A stretch of DNA of 64,000 bases, taken from NCBI RefSeq assembly GCF_007859815.1, contig NZ_SJPH01000009.1, positions 93,840-157,839 of the forward strand, written 5' to 3'. The notes under the pieces were generated by a model. It saw only the letters and a list, made by a program, of their open reading frames with translations, was not told the origin of the DNA and did not search any database. The translations under genes and the position numbers were made by a program. This DNA comes from Botrimarina hoheduenensis. GTDB lineage: Bacteria > Planctomycetota > Planctomycetia > Pirellulales > Lacipirellulaceae. Position 1 is the first letter of the stretch; each line of letters opens with the position of its first letter. Shown in pieces: positions 47,489 to 56,510 of this stretch.

Positions 47489-48179
47489 CGCTGTTGCCCA
47501 ATCGGAAGAGTATGCGAAGGACGATCAACGCCAACCACCACCAGTACCAGCGGATGCCGCCTTGTCCGGATTCGCTTGACGCGGTTTTTTTCCACCGAAA
47601 CCAAACACCACGCTGGAACTTGAGCCGCGTCAGCCAGTCTTTTTCAAGAGCGGCGAGCTCCGGGGTTTTTTCCTCCAGCAAACGAATCATCCGTTTACCA
47701 GTGCGCCGCAGTCCCCGATGGCCCGAGAAGGAAGCGCTAACCCGCTGGCGTAGCTCCGCCGCCTCGCGGGGCAGGGCAGTTAGCACCTCGCGGAAGCAAG
47801 AGAAAAACTCACTGTCGAAATGCTTTTCTGCGGTCAATTGAGGCAGGGCCGGCCGATTGCGAACGATCACACGCAACCGCTCCGCGAGGCCCTCGATTTC
47901 GGTATCGCCGTAGAAATTCAAGCCCTCTAGTTGCTTGCCGAGATGCTCCAGCGGCGCGACCCAAACCTGATCGCGGATCTTGAACAGCTGCTGACGCACC
48001 TCTGCTCGGCGCTCGATTCGCTTGAGAGCTGCCCCGCTTTCTGCCTGTTCCCCCAAAGCGAAGCCCAGCGTCTTCGCACGCGTGCTGATGACCGTCTCAG
48101 CCTCCCAGATTGGATTGATGCGTAAGCACTTGGCAACATGTTGCCGGGCGGCTTCGGTCGTCAGACTCCGTGAAGGCAT
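47481..48179 (-). CDS. Protein of unknown function in HscC operon, C-terminal membrane anchor
   Basis: This 232-residue protein is not recognised as any known family. It is mostly helical and charged, with segments such as GLAERLRVIVRNRP and CFREVLTALPREAAELRQRV. It ends in a tryptophan-rich hydrophobic segment (WYWWWLALIVLRILFRLG), probably a C-terminal tail anchor. It begins 5 bases after the hscC stop and overlaps the J-like gene by 8 bases, so the three are co-translated. A role as an adaptor between the Hsp70 and the membrane is possible but only inferred from position. Confidence 0.75.
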   Translation of the reverse strand: MPSRSLTTEAARQHVAKCLRINPIWEAETVISTRAKTLGFALGEQAESGAALKRIERRAEVRQQLFKIRDQVWVAPLEHLGKQLEGLNFYGDTEIEGLAERLRVIVRNRPALPQLTAEKHFDSEFFSCFREVLTALPREAAELRQRVSASFSGHRGLRRTGKRMIRLLEEKTPELAALEKDWLTRLKFQRGVWFRWKKTASSESGQGGIRWYWWWLALIVLRILFRLGNSGD

Positions 48180-48184
48180 CGCGG

Positions 48185-49909
48185 TTACAGCTCCGGGTAT
48201 CCGAGCGAGGTGAGAACGTGCAGGAGGGTCTCACGAGCCGACTCAACGGCAGCACGGTTTGAATCGGCAAGTGCTGCCTCAAAGGCATCGATGGCGGCTT
48301 CGAGCCCCTCACGCTGGAAGGGGCTAACTTCGCCAACAAAAGCTTCTGCCCCACGCAGCAAACGCTGGAGCTCTTGATCTTCGCGCGGGTAGTACTTGAG
48401 AGCCTTCATCCGCTCCTTCGCCGCCGCGATTTCAGCCGCTCCTAAACCCGCTGTCTGCTGCGCGATGATCGTGCTCACTTTGCGGTCCTCCGCCCCCGCG
48501 GCGTAGGCCTCAACTTCAAGGATGCCGTTCAGGTCGTAGGTAAAGCGGATGTAGACAGTTTGTCCCGCGGGCCCCAGCGGGATCCCCGTCACCGTTAGTT
48601 CTCCGAGCTTGACGTTTTTCTCGACGCGCCGGCTCTCCCCCTGGTAGATATCGACGTGCATCACGGTTTGGTTGGCGTGAGTGGTCGCGTACGCTTCCTC
48701 TCGGCTAACGGGGATCGTCGTGTTGCGATGGATGATCGGTGAGTAATAGCCCGCCTGTAGCTGCGAGCCAAAGTGCTTTGCCGTATCGACGCCCAGCGTG
48801 AAGGGGCAGACGTCCGTCATCACCATGTCTTCCACCGCTCGATCGTCGGTGATGAGCGCAGCCTGGATTGCTGCTCCCAGCGCAACCACTTGGTCGGGGT
48901 CGTGCTTCATGAGAGCTTCGCGGCTGAAGACTTCGTAGACAAGCTTCTTCAGAAGCGGCATCCGGGTTGCTCCACCAACGAGAATCACCTCATCGATATC
49001 GCCGGTTCGGAGCTCTTTATCTCGCAAGACGCGCTCAATGGGTTTGACGATCCTCTCGATAAGCGGCGTGCAGGCTTTAGCGAAGGCCTTCTCACTGACA
49101 CGAACCCGTTTACCGCCGTCGGGAAAAGTGCCCGCTTCGTCAGGCAACCGAATCGAAGCCTCGAGATCCGTGCCCAGCGTACGCTTGGCGCGTTCACACT
49201 CGACACGCAATCGCGATACGTAGAGTGGTGTCTTGAGCTCTGCGGTTTCGAGTTGCAGGTTCTGCGTCTTGAGCACTTCGGAAAGCAACCGCGACGTGAA
49301 GTCTTCGCCCCCGAGCTGGCTTTCGCCGGCCGTTGAAAGGATCTCTAGAGTGCCTTCAAACACCTCCATCAGCGTTACATCGAAGGTACCGCCGCCCAGA
49401 TCGATCACCAGCAAGCGTCGCTCGGCATCGGGTTCGTGGAAACCATAGGCGAGCGCCGCGGCGGTCGGCTCGTTAAGAATCCGGCGCACGCGTAGGCCGG
49501 CCATTTCTGCCGCGACTTTGGTCGCAGAACGCTGGTGATCATTAAAGTAGGCGGGGACCGTCACCACGGCCTCGTCGGCTTCGCCCTGAAGAAGATTCAA
49601 GGCGTCTTGGTGCAGCGACTTGAGCACCATCGAGGAGAGTTCAACGGCAGAGAACGACAGCCCGCCGAGTTCGACCTGGTGAGAGCTGCCCATCCAACGC
49701 TTAAAGCAGGAAACAACACGATCGGGCTGCGTGACGGCTAACTCCTTCGCGGCCGCTCCAACCAGTATGGCCCCACTCGGTAGAACCCCGACGACTGAGG
49801 GGGTCATGGCATCGCCGTGAACGTTGGGCACGAGCTCAGGCTTACCGTTGCGGAATACCGCACACAGCGAGTTAGTCGTGCCGAGGTCAATTCCGAGGAT
49901 CGGGCGCAT
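48185..49909 (-). CDS. hscC: HscC-type Hsp70 chaperone
   Basis: ATG 49909 begins [19 protein letters not shown]; the in-frame extension to 50038 does not look like protein and is left out. The 574-residue product is an Hsp70 with phosphate loops GIDLGTTNS and [14 protein letters not shown], adenosine motif VGGATRMP and a short C-terminal lid. DnaK is about 640 residues; HscC of E. coli is 556, and the match extends to [53 protein letters not shown] and KALKYYPRE. HscC is a specialised, constitutive Hsp70. It heads an operon with two membrane-anchored proteins, one J-like. Confidence 0.92.
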   Translation of the reverse strand: MRPILGIDLGTTNSLCAVFRNGKPELVPNVHGDAMTPSVVGVLPSGAILVGAAAKELAVTQPDRVVSCFKRWMGSSHQVELGGLSFSAVELSSMVLKSLHQDALNLLQGEADEAVVTVPAYFNDHQRSATKVAAEMAGLRVRRILNEPTAAALAYGFHEPDAERRLLVIDLGGGTFDVTLMEVFEGTLEILSTAGESQLGGEDFTSRLLSEVLKTQNLQLETAELKTPLYVSRLRVECERAKRTLGTDLEASIRLPDEAGTFPDGGKRVRVSEKAFAKACTPLIERIVKPIERVLRDKELRTGDIDEVILVGGATRMPLLKKLVYEVFSREALMKHDPDQVVALGAAIQAALITDDRAVEDMVMTDVCPFTLGVDTAKHFGSQLQAGYYSPIIHRNTTIPVSREEAYATTHANQTVMHVDIYQGESRRVEKNVKLGELTVTGIPLGPAGQTVYIRFTYDLNGILEVEAYAAGAEDRKVSTIIAQQTAGLGAAEIAAAKERMKALKYYPREDQELQRLLRGAEAFVGEVSPFQREGLEAAIDAFEAALADSNRAAVESARETLLHVLTSLGYPEL

Positions 49910-50330
49910 CAAAACCAAGCGAGACGGGGCAGAGCAGGCGGCCGTAAAGACGGGCCAGAAAACAGTCACATGGCTTGTCGGGGCGAGACTAGTAGGGGAA
50001 AAATAGTCGGTTGCCCGATCGGAAGCGAGCGGCAGCAAACAGCAGAGCGCTGTTTTCGGTCAATTTGCCGTTGCTCGGTGGGGCGAATGTGCTAAACTTT
50101 CGAACACTACAAGGTGTGAGACCTTCCGCTCGAAGTACTGCTTAGCACGCCCCCGTGCTGGCAGCGAAGCGGTGAGGTTCATTCTTGCTCGATGCTTGCG
50201 GCCCTCCAGCCGGGCACCGTCCTCTCCACTAGCGAGCTTGTCTCGCTAATTGGCTGAGGGCCCCCACCAGCCCAGCCAGCGGTTTTCTTGCTTTCCGGCG
50301 CGATTGATTCTCTTGCCCCTTGCGGCTTCG

Positions 50331-50373
50331 GCCGTTTGCAATCGGTTGCCTCCACGGCACTTCTGCAAACGGC
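50331..50373 (+). promoter_or_regulatory. Stem-loop in DEAD-box helicase leader (10-bp perfect stem)
   Basis: gccgtttgca at 50331-50340 pairs exactly with tgcaaacggc at 50364-50373 across a 23-base loop, about 170 bases upstream of the helicase start. It could be an mRNA structure that controls translation or stability in the cold. Confidence 0.55.
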
Positions 50374-50466
50374 AGCCCTGCGTGTCGTGTGACCGCTGCG
50401 GCCCAGGAAGCCGACACCCGGCAATCGCCCCGAAAACAACGGGGCACGCGTCGTCCGACTAATGGC

Positions 50467-50489
50467 AGAGCGCCATCTTTGTGCGCTCT
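50467..50489 (+). promoter_or_regulatory. Second stem-loop in DEAD-box helicase leader
   Basis: agagcgc at 50467-50473 pairs with gcgctct at 50483-50489 around a 9-base loop, about 55 bases before the helicase start. An outer ggc/gcc pair may extend it. Its closeness to the start suits a translational switch. Confidence 0.45.
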
Positions 50490-50543
50490 CTCGCTGCCGG
50501 TACGTCGTGTTGTTACCTCCCCAAGCAGGAACTCCGAATTTTT

Positions 50544-52100
50544 ATGTCTGAGAACAAGACCCCCTTTGCTGAGCTCGGTTTGAGCCAGCCGCTGCTCAAC
50601 GCCGTTGCCCGAGCGGGCTACGAGCTATCGACTCCGATCCAGGCCGCCGCGATCCCGGTGATTCTTACTGGCCGTGACCTCATCGGTTGTGCGCAAACCG
50701 GTACCGGCAAGACCGCCGCCTTTACGCTACCGATGCTCGATCGGCTGCTGGCGTCTACAAAATCTTCCACCGGTGGAGCACCCTCTGCTCACCAAGGTTC
50801 CTCGTCCTCCGAGCGTTCAAGCGGACGGCGCGGTGCGAGCCATCACCGCAGCGCCCCCTCGCGTCCGCTCCGTGCGCTCGTGCTTTCCCCCACGCGTGAG
50901 CTCGCCGCCCAGATCGGCGATAGCCTTGCCAAGTACGGCAAGGGAAGCGGCCTGCGGCATGTCGTCGTTTATGGTGGCGTTTCCCAGTTCCACCAAGTCA
51001 AAGCGCTCCGCGGCGGGGTCGATAGCCTGATCGCTACGCCCGGTCGTCTGCTCGATTTAAAAAATCAGGGCCACATCGATCTTTCGAAAATCGAAGTGCT
51101 TGTGTTCGACGAAGCGGACCAGATGCTCGACATGGGTTTCTTGCCCGACCTCAAGCGGATTGTCGCGGCGGTGCCGGCTCAACGGCAAACGCTGATGTTC
51201 TCCGCCACCATGCCGGACGCGATTCGCCAGCTTGCCCAGCAGTGGCTGCGCCAACCGGAAGAGATCCAGGTTGCAGAGATCTCGAAACCGGCCGACAAGA
51301 TCACCCAGTCGGTTCATCTGGTGGATAAGAAGCGCAAGCCCGACCTGCTCAGCCACTTTCTCAAGCAGACACCGCGGTCGCGTACGCTTGTGTTCAGCCG
51401 CACCAAGCACGGTGCGGACAAGATCGTTAAGCAGCTTACGAAAGACGGTTTGCACGCGGCCGCGATCCACGGCAACAAGAGCCAAGGGGCCCGCAACCGA
51501 GCCCTCGCGCAGTTCAAGAGCGAAAAGCCGCCGGTGCTGGTGGCGACGGATATCGCGGCACGCGGGCTCGATATCCGCGGAGTCTCGCACGTTATCAACT
51601 ACGACCTTCCCGAGACGCCCGAAACCTATGTGCACCGTATCGGTCGCACCGCACGCGCTGGGGCCGAAGGAATCGCGGTTTCGTTCTGTGCGGGTGACGA
51701 GCGTGGCCTGCTCAAGCAGATCGAGCGATTGATCCACCGTGCGCTCGATGTCGAGCCCGTGATCGAGGGTTTTGAACCCACTGAGCCCGTACGGCACGAC
51801 GCCAAGCCCCGTCGCGGCGGAGGTGGTGGTCGTCCGCAGCATGGCGGTAACCGTTCGAAGGCAGCCAGCGGGCCGGGCAAGCCGGGTAAGCCTCGCCGGC
51901 CTCGCGCCGCACAAGGTGCCCCCGGGGCACAAAGCCGGCCGGCCAGCGCCGCCGGTGCGGGCGGAGCGAAGCCACGCCGCCGACCCACAACGAGTGGCCA
52001 GTCGACCCCGGCACGACGCGACTCCTCAGCCGAGGGGAACGCTACGACGGCCACCGCTTCCGCAAGTCAGAAGAAGCGTCGCCCGCGCCGCGCGCTGTGA
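50544..52100 (+). CDS. DEAD-box RNA helicase with basic C-terminal tail
   Basis: ATG 50544 is the start (AGGA lies 13 bases upstream), giving 518 residues. The helicase core spans about residues 5-375: Q motif (FAELGLSQPLL and TPIQAAAIP), motif I AQTGTGKTAAF, Ia PTRELA, motif II DEAD (in VFDEADQMLD), motif III SAT and motif VI HRIGRTARA. The last 90 residues are rich in Arg, Pro, Gly and Ala and lack structure, as in RhlE-like enzymes that bind rRNA or mRNA. It belongs with cold and ribosome-assembly helicases. The leader has hairpins and the gene ends in a strong intrinsic terminator. Confidence 0.95.
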   Translation: MSENKTPFAELGLSQPLLNAVARAGYELSTPIQAAAIPVILTGRDLIGCAQTGTGKTAAFTLPMLDRLLASTKSSTGGAPSAHQGSSSSERSSGRRGASHHRSAPSRPLRALVLSPTRELAAQIGDSLAKYGKGSGLRHVVVYGGVSQFHQVKALRGGVDSLIATPGRLLDLKNQGHIDLSKIEVLVFDEADQMLDMGFLPDLKRIVAAVPAQRQTLMFSATMPDAIRQLAQQWLRQPEEIQVAEISKPADKITQSVHLVDKKRKPDLLSHFLKQTPRSRTLVFSRTKHGADKIVKQLTKDGLHAAAIHGNKSQGARNRALAQFKSEKPPVLVATDIAARGLDIRGVSHVINYDLPETPETYVHRIGRTARAGAEGIAVSFCAGDERGLLKQIERLIHRALDVEPVIEGFEPTEPVRHDAKPRRGGGGGRPQHGGNRSKAASGPGKPGKPRRPRAAQGAPGAQSRPASAAGAGGAKPRRRPTTSGQSTPARRDSSAEGNATTATASASQKKRRPRRAL

Positions 52101-52140
52101 TCGCGTCGGCCTGGCCGACCGCTAATTCTTCCACCTATAG

Positions 52141-52177
52141 GGGGACGCTGAGGGCAAGCCCTCGGCGTCCCCTTTTT
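52141..52177 (+). terminator. Intrinsic terminator of the DEAD-box helicase gene
   Basis: A 15-bp stem (52141-52155 with 52158-52172, one G-T wobble) around the loop aa is followed by five T at 52173-52177. It is a textbook rho-independent terminator, 40 bases after the helicase stop. Confidence 0.93.
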
Positions 52178-52340
52178 CGTTTTCTGCTGGCTGCGCGAAG
52201 GAAAGCCAGTAATGCGCAAAAGCAGGGGCTTGGATGTAGAATTGCGTTGATCGTGCGGTGCGTGCCCCTTAGACTAGAGGGCAAACGCTTAGGGTGCTGG
52301 GAAGCACCTCTTCTAACGCATCAGTTGAGTACCCTTCTCG

Positions 52341-54116
52341 ATGTTTGATCACCGATTCCTACGGCTGTTTTCGATTGCCCTGGTGGTTGGCATGGCAAGC
52401 CAAGCGACTGCCTTCTTTACGAATGTCGGCGGGCTGCTGCTGAACCGCAATCTCGATGCCCGCAGCGCCTCGCTTGCCGATATCGATAACGACAACGATC
52501 TGGACCTGCTTTTTCAGGGCGGGGTCGGTGCTCAGCTGTTGTTCCGCAACAACCTTTCAAGCAGCGGCGTGCCAACCTTTACCGAGGTCGCCGATTGGAC
52601 GGCGATCGGTGTGACCGCGGGATCGTGGAGCGCAGCGTGGGCCGATATCGACAACGACGGGTTCGTGGACGCCTTCGTGGGGCAGTCGAATATCGGACAA
52701 ACGGGCGACGTGTTGATCAACAACGGAGCCGGCAGCTTTCTCAACCGCAGCGGCTCGCTCGGACTAAATGATCCGGGCTTTCACCAGAACGTGGCCTGGG
52801 CCGATATGGACCGCAATGGCCGGCTCGATCTGGTGATCGCGATGGAAGGTCCCGAGCCCCACGAGATTTATCTGCAGGGTGCCACGGGCACATTTACCCC
52901 GGTCGGTGCCGCAGCGGGCTTCCAAAACCTGCCCGCTGAAAAGGCCTACGGTATGGCGATTGGCGACACCGACGGCGATGGCGATCTGGACATCTACATC
53001 TCAACGTGCCGCCCCAACAACAACATCCGCAACTTTTTTTACGAGAACCAGCTGGCTCAGACGGGCACGCTCAGCTTTATTGATATCGCGGACACGAACG
53101 GCACCCAGTTTTTTCAGAACAGCTACGGAACCGAGTTCCATGACTTTGACGACGACGGGGACCTCGACCTGTTCATGATCGGTGCCGACAGCCAGCTCTC
53201 GAAGATCTGGCGAAACGACGGCGGCAATCAGTTCACTGATACCGATCTTCTGACCGGAACCCCGCTGCTAGCAGATGTCTCGGGCGACCTGAACGGCGGC
53301 AAGGCGGTCGACTACGACAACGACGGAGACCTTGATCTGTTCTTTCACGACCATAAGCCACTCAACGGACGCAACAACGCTCGTAAGCTGTACCGCAACG
53401 ACGGCAACTGGCAATTCACGGACGTGACCGCCGCCGAAGGGCTCCAAGAAGTGAATCGGGGGTCCTACGACAGCCCCTGGGGCGATATTGACCGTGATGG
53501 CGACCAAGACCTGATCGCGACGACCGACAGCGGAACCCCCGAGCGGATCTACCTAAGTGATGAGTCCACCAACGGCAATCATTGGCTCTATGTGGAACTC
53601 GAAGGTGCCGCGTTCAACACGACCGGTCTGGGAGCGACGCTCTATGCGACCATCAACGAAGGCACGCCGCAGGAACGTACGATCCGGCGCGAAGCCAACA
53701 CCAATGCCGGCACGTTTAATCAGAGCGATCTGCCCGTTCATTTTGGTTTAGGCACCGCTAGCCTCATCGACGAACTCCGCATCGTTTGGACCGATGGGAT
53801 GACCCAGGTTCTTGCCGATGTCGCGCTCGATCAGTATCTGAGCGTTGCCTATGCCGACAGGCTCGTCGGCGACTTCAACGGTGATGGGACCGTCGATGTT
53901 GCCGACTACACCGTCTGGCGAGATGCCGAGGGAACCCAAGAAATCGGAAATGCCGCCGACGCCAACGGCGACGGGTTGGTCAATGCCGATGATTACAGCG
54001 CTTGGGCCGCGAACTTCGGCGCTACCTCGGCAGGGGGAAGCTCGATCCCTGAGCCCACGACGCAGCTTCTCATCATGCTGATGATGGCGGCCTTTGGCGG
54101 CGTTCGGCGTCGGTAA
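52341..54116 (+). CDS. FG-GAP/VCBS repeat and UnbV-like secreted protein with dockerin repeats and PEP-CTERM tail
   Basis: The 591-residue protein has a signal peptide (FSIALVVGMASQATAFF). Seven FG-GAP/VCBS-type repeats with Ca-binding DxDxDG loops follow: DIDNDNDLD, DIDNDGFVD, DMDRNGRLD, DTDGDGDLD, DFDDDGDLD, DYDNDGDLD and DIDRDGDQD. An ASPIC/UnbV-like domain (about 415-500) comes next, with LGATLYATINEGTPQERTIRR and HFGLGTASLIDELRIVW. A pair of dockerin-like loops (GDFNGDGTVDVADYTVW, DANGDGLVNADDYSAW) then precedes the PEP-CTERM tail IPEPTTQLLIMLMMAAFGG. It is probably a surface or matrix protein of beta-propeller type. Confidence 0.9.
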   Translation: MFDHRFLRLFSIALVVGMASQATAFFTNVGGLLLNRNLDARSASLADIDNDNDLDLLFQGGVGAQLLFRNNLSSSGVPTFTEVADWTAIGVTAGSWSAAWADIDNDGFVDAFVGQSNIGQTGDVLINNGAGSFLNRSGSLGLNDPGFHQNVAWADMDRNGRLDLVIAMEGPEPHEIYLQGATGTFTPVGAAAGFQNLPAEKAYGMAIGDTDGDGDLDIYISTCRPNNNIRNFFYENQLAQTGTLSFIDIADTNGTQFFQNSYGTEFHDFDDDGDLDLFMIGADSQLSKIWRNDGGNQFTDTDLLTGTPLLADVSGDLNGGKAVDYDNDGDLDLFFHDHKPLNGRNNARKLYRNDGNWQFTDVTAAEGLQEVNRGSYDSPWGDIDRDGDQDLIATTDSGTPERIYLSDESTNGNHWLYVELEGAAFNTTGLGATLYATINEGTPQERTIRREANTNAGTFNQSDLPVHFGLGTASLIDELRIVWTDGMTQVLADVALDQYLSVAYADRLVGDFNGDGTVDVADYTVWRDAEGTQEIGNAADANGDGLVNADDYSAWAANFGATSAGGSSIPEPTTQLLIMLMMAAFGGVRRR

Positions 54117-54146
54117 GGCAGGGCCCTCTCGCTGCTTGGGTGGCTT

Positions 54147-54632
54147 TTAGACTCGGGGCATGCCTGCTGCCCGCCGCCAACCGCTGAGCTGGCCGACATG
54201 CAGCCCCAAGTGAGTTGTGGCCAGATAGACCACGGCCGGCGCAACCGTTGCAAACTGCTTGCCCCACGTCGGATGGGCTAAGGGTGCCTCCCACGCGGCG
54301 GCGTGCGCTTCGGCCATCACCGCCGCTGCGTCTTCATAGCCAGACTGAAACTGGTCAAGGATTGCCGTCTTTGACCCGTAGGCCGCGCGATCGGCCAGAG
54401 GTTGGCTGTTCTTACCGCAGGGGGCGTCCCACGGGTTGTCGAACGCCTGGCCGCGGAGCAGAGCTGCGATCACGTCGTTGTAGAGAGAGACGTGCCCGAC
54501 GAGCCAAGCCGGATGGTTGATTCCCGGGATCGGTTGCTCCGCGAACTTGTCATCGGCGATGTCGGCGGTAAGTTTCTGGAGCGTCTCGGCACCCCAGCGG
54601 TAGGAAAACAGCAGGGCGTCGGCAGAGACCAT
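54147..54632 (-). CDS. DinB-superfamily metal-binding protein
   Basis: The 161-residue helical protein matches the DinB/YfiT four-helix fold: an early INHPAWLVGHVSLYNDVI with metal-binding histidine, and a late LATTHLGLHVGQLSGWRRAAGMP with two more histidines. These three histidines normally hold a divalent metal. DinB proteins include thiol transferases such as bacillithiol S-transferases, as well as many of unknown function. It is convergent with the PEP-CTERM gene upstream and divergent from the small gene at 54.7 kb. Confidence 0.85.
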   Translation of the reverse strand: MVSADALLFSYRWGAETLQKLTADIADDKFAEQPIPGINHPAWLVGHVSLYNDVIAALLRGQAFDNPWDAPCGKNSQPLADRAAYGSKTAILDQFQSGYEDAAAVMAEAHAAAWEAPLAHPTWGKQFATVAPAVVYLATTHLGLHVGQLSGWRRAAGMPRV

Positions 54633-54722
54633 CGGCTACTCAGCGGGCGAGGGGGGGCGTGACAGAGTCGTTAAACACGCGGTTAGCCTACCGCTTGTCC
54701 CCCCTGCGCAAAGGCCCGACCC

Positions 54723-55070
54723 ATGCTTAAGCGGTTTCTCCAGTGGTTGAGCGATTGGACCGGCGACTCGGATCTCGACCGCGCGATCCATGCCCAGCTC
54801 CGCCGCGATGGCTACGCCGTTCACGCGGCTCAGATCCGCGAGGTGCGTCTGGCGGCGATCCAGCGTCCCGGGTGGGTGCAGGTCTATCGTTTTGCGGTTG
54901 AGACTCACACGGCTCCACAAAACCCCCACCAAAAGCGGCCCGTGGTGCTGCTGGGGCTCTCGCGAGAGGACGGCCGCGAGTCGCGCATCGAGGTGCTGCT
55001 GACCGAAGACGAAGCGGTCTGGCGCGAGCGCCTTGAGATTTGGTCCGAGGGACTGATCCGCCGGCGCTAA
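54723..55070 (+). CDS. Small protein of unknown function
   Basis: The 115-residue protein is not recognised. AAAGG lies about 8 bases before the ATG. It has no signal peptide or long hydrophobic segment and reads as mixed alpha/beta, with VRLAAIQRPGWVQVYRFAVE and RPVVLLGLSREDGRESRIEVLL giving alternating strands. It may be a single-domain cytoplasmic protein. The gap to the glycosyltransferase gene downstream is 221 bases, so joint transcription is not clear. Confidence 0.65.
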   Translation: MLKRFLQWLSDWTGDSDLDRAIHAQLRRDGYAVHAAQIREVRLAAIQRPGWVQVYRFAVETHTAPQNPHQKRPVVLLGLSREDGRESRIEVLLTEDEAVWRERLEIWSEGLIRRR

Positions 55071-55291
55071 AGTGCTAGCCCCAACGCCAACAGCACTAAC
55101 GCTGCCGCGAGATTCGAGGTGCCGTTTGGGGGGAGCGTAGTTGTCGGCAGGGCTGTGGTGACGGTAGCATCTGTGCTGTCGCGGACCGAGGAATCGGGCC
55201 GCTGCTTGCCGCAAGTGGGCGTATTACTCCCGCTAGGTTCCGCACGCCGTTCGTTGCTGCTCTGGTCTTTGGCCCGTCAAGGAAGACGTGG

Positions 55292-56416
55292 ATGTCTGTT
55301 CCGCCGAGTCCGCTAACGCCCCCCTCTGACCCGCTTGCCAAAGGTTCGGCAGCGGGCAGTCCGCGGGTGCTGATCGCGCGGATGAGCGCCATCGGCGACA
55401 CAATCCTGACCTTGCCGGTAGCGTGCCGGCTGCGCGAGGCATTTCCCCACGCTTTTTTGGCGTGGGTCGTCGAAGAGAAATCGGCCGCGTTCGTCGTAGG
55501 CCACCCGGTGCTCGACGAAGTGATCGTGGTGCCCCGCGGGTGGTTCACCAAACCAGCGGAAATCGTTGCGTTGCGACGCCGGTTGCGGCCGCTCCGCCTT
55601 CAGACCGCTCTGGACTGCCAGGGACTCACCAAGTCGGCCCTTGCTTGCTGGCTTTCAGGCGCGTCGCGGCGGATCGGCTTCGCCGGGGCTCACGGCGGTG
55701 AATTAAGCCCTTGGCTCAACAATCGGTTGGTCACGAATCGTCATCCGCATGTGACCGATCGCTCACTGGAATTGCTCGGCGAGGTCGGTCTGGCGGGGCT
55801 CGTCGGCAAGCCGGGGGTGCGTTGGGACGTGCCTATCCCCGCTGAAGCGGTTACCTCGGTTGCCGCTAAGCTGCCATCATGGGCTCAGGCCCGCAGCTTT
55901 GCCGTGATCAACCCGGGAGCTACCTGGGACTCTAAGCTCTGGTCGATGGACCGTTTTGGTAGCCTGGCGGCACGCCTGGGTGAAACACTGGGGATGAAGA
56001 CGCTGGTTGTGTGGGGCGGCAAACGCGAACTGAACGACGCTCAGCACATCGCCAACAACAGCGACGGATGGGCCGAGTTGGCACCTGCCACCACACTGCG
56101 AGAGCTTGCCGCGGTTCTCTCGCTAGCGCGGCTCGTGGTGAGCTCTGACACCGGACCGATGCATCTGGCCGTTGCGGTGGGCGCACCGACCGTCGGTTTG
56201 CACGGGGCGACGCGTCCTCAGGATTGCGGGCCCTATGGCGCACCCCACCTGGGGTTGCTCAAACAGTTTCAGGCCGGCGGACGCCGCGAACGGCGTCAAG
56301 CGGACAACAGCGCCATGCTGGCAATCAGCGTCGACGACGCTTGGCACGCATGTCGACAGGTCCTGGAGCGGTCGGCAATGCCCACCGACTCATTGAGAAT
56401 CGCCAAGGCGTCCTAG
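55292..56416 (+). CDS. Glycosyltransferase family 9 (LPS heptosyltransferase-like)
   Basis: The 374-residue protein has the GT9/WaaC features: N-terminal ARMSAIGDTILTLPVACRLREAFP, AWVVEEKSAAFV, the mid-protein NPGATWDSKLW region that contacts ADP-sugar, and SSDTGPMHLAVAVGAPTVGLHGATRP near the C-terminal half. AAGGAAG precedes the ATG at 55279-55285. GT9 enzymes add heptose or related sugars to lipid A core. In a planctomycete this implies an outer-membrane LPS pathway, although the acceptor cannot be inferred. The gene is preceded by a 221-base gap with no further ORF. Confidence 0.92.
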   Translation: MSVPPSPLTPPSDPLAKGSAAGSPRVLIARMSAIGDTILTLPVACRLREAFPHAFLAWVVEEKSAAFVVGHPVLDEVIVVPRGWFTKPAEIVALRRRLRPLRLQTALDCQGLTKSALACWLSGASRRIGFAGAHGGELSPWLNNRLVTNRHPHVTDRSLELLGEVGLAGLVGKPGVRWDVPIPAEAVTSVAAKLPSWAQARSFAVINPGATWDSKLWSMDRFGSLAARLGETLGMKTLVVWGGKRELNDAQHIANNSDGWAELAPATTLRELAAVLSLARLVVSSDTGPMHLAVAVGAPTVGLHGATRPQDCGPYGAPHLGLLKQFQAGGRRERRQADNSAMLAISVDDAWHACRQVLERSAMPTDSLRIAKAS

Positions 56417-56510
56417 GCCATCAAGGGTTGTCCGAACCTTCCGAATGACCTTGGGACGAACCCCGCAGTCATTTCCGCCCGTCACGGGTTTAAACAGCCC
56501 CTTTGCGTTG

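Larger units (their letters stand above)
49910..50543. other. Divergent intergenic region and DEAD-box gene leader
   Basis: These 634 bases lie between the divergent hscC and DEAD-box helicase genes. The hscC-proximal part is unremarkable. The helicase-proximal 380 bases look like a long leader with two clear stem-loops, listed separately at 50331-50373 and 50467-50489. Long structured leaders are a feature of cold-induced helicase and Csp mRNAs. Promoter boxes were not recognised and no coding frame is convincing. Confidence 0.5.

Noticed and set aside
49910..50038. In-frame extension of hscC
   Set aside because: Hsp70 proteins begin just before GIDLGTTNS; the 43 extra residues match nothing.
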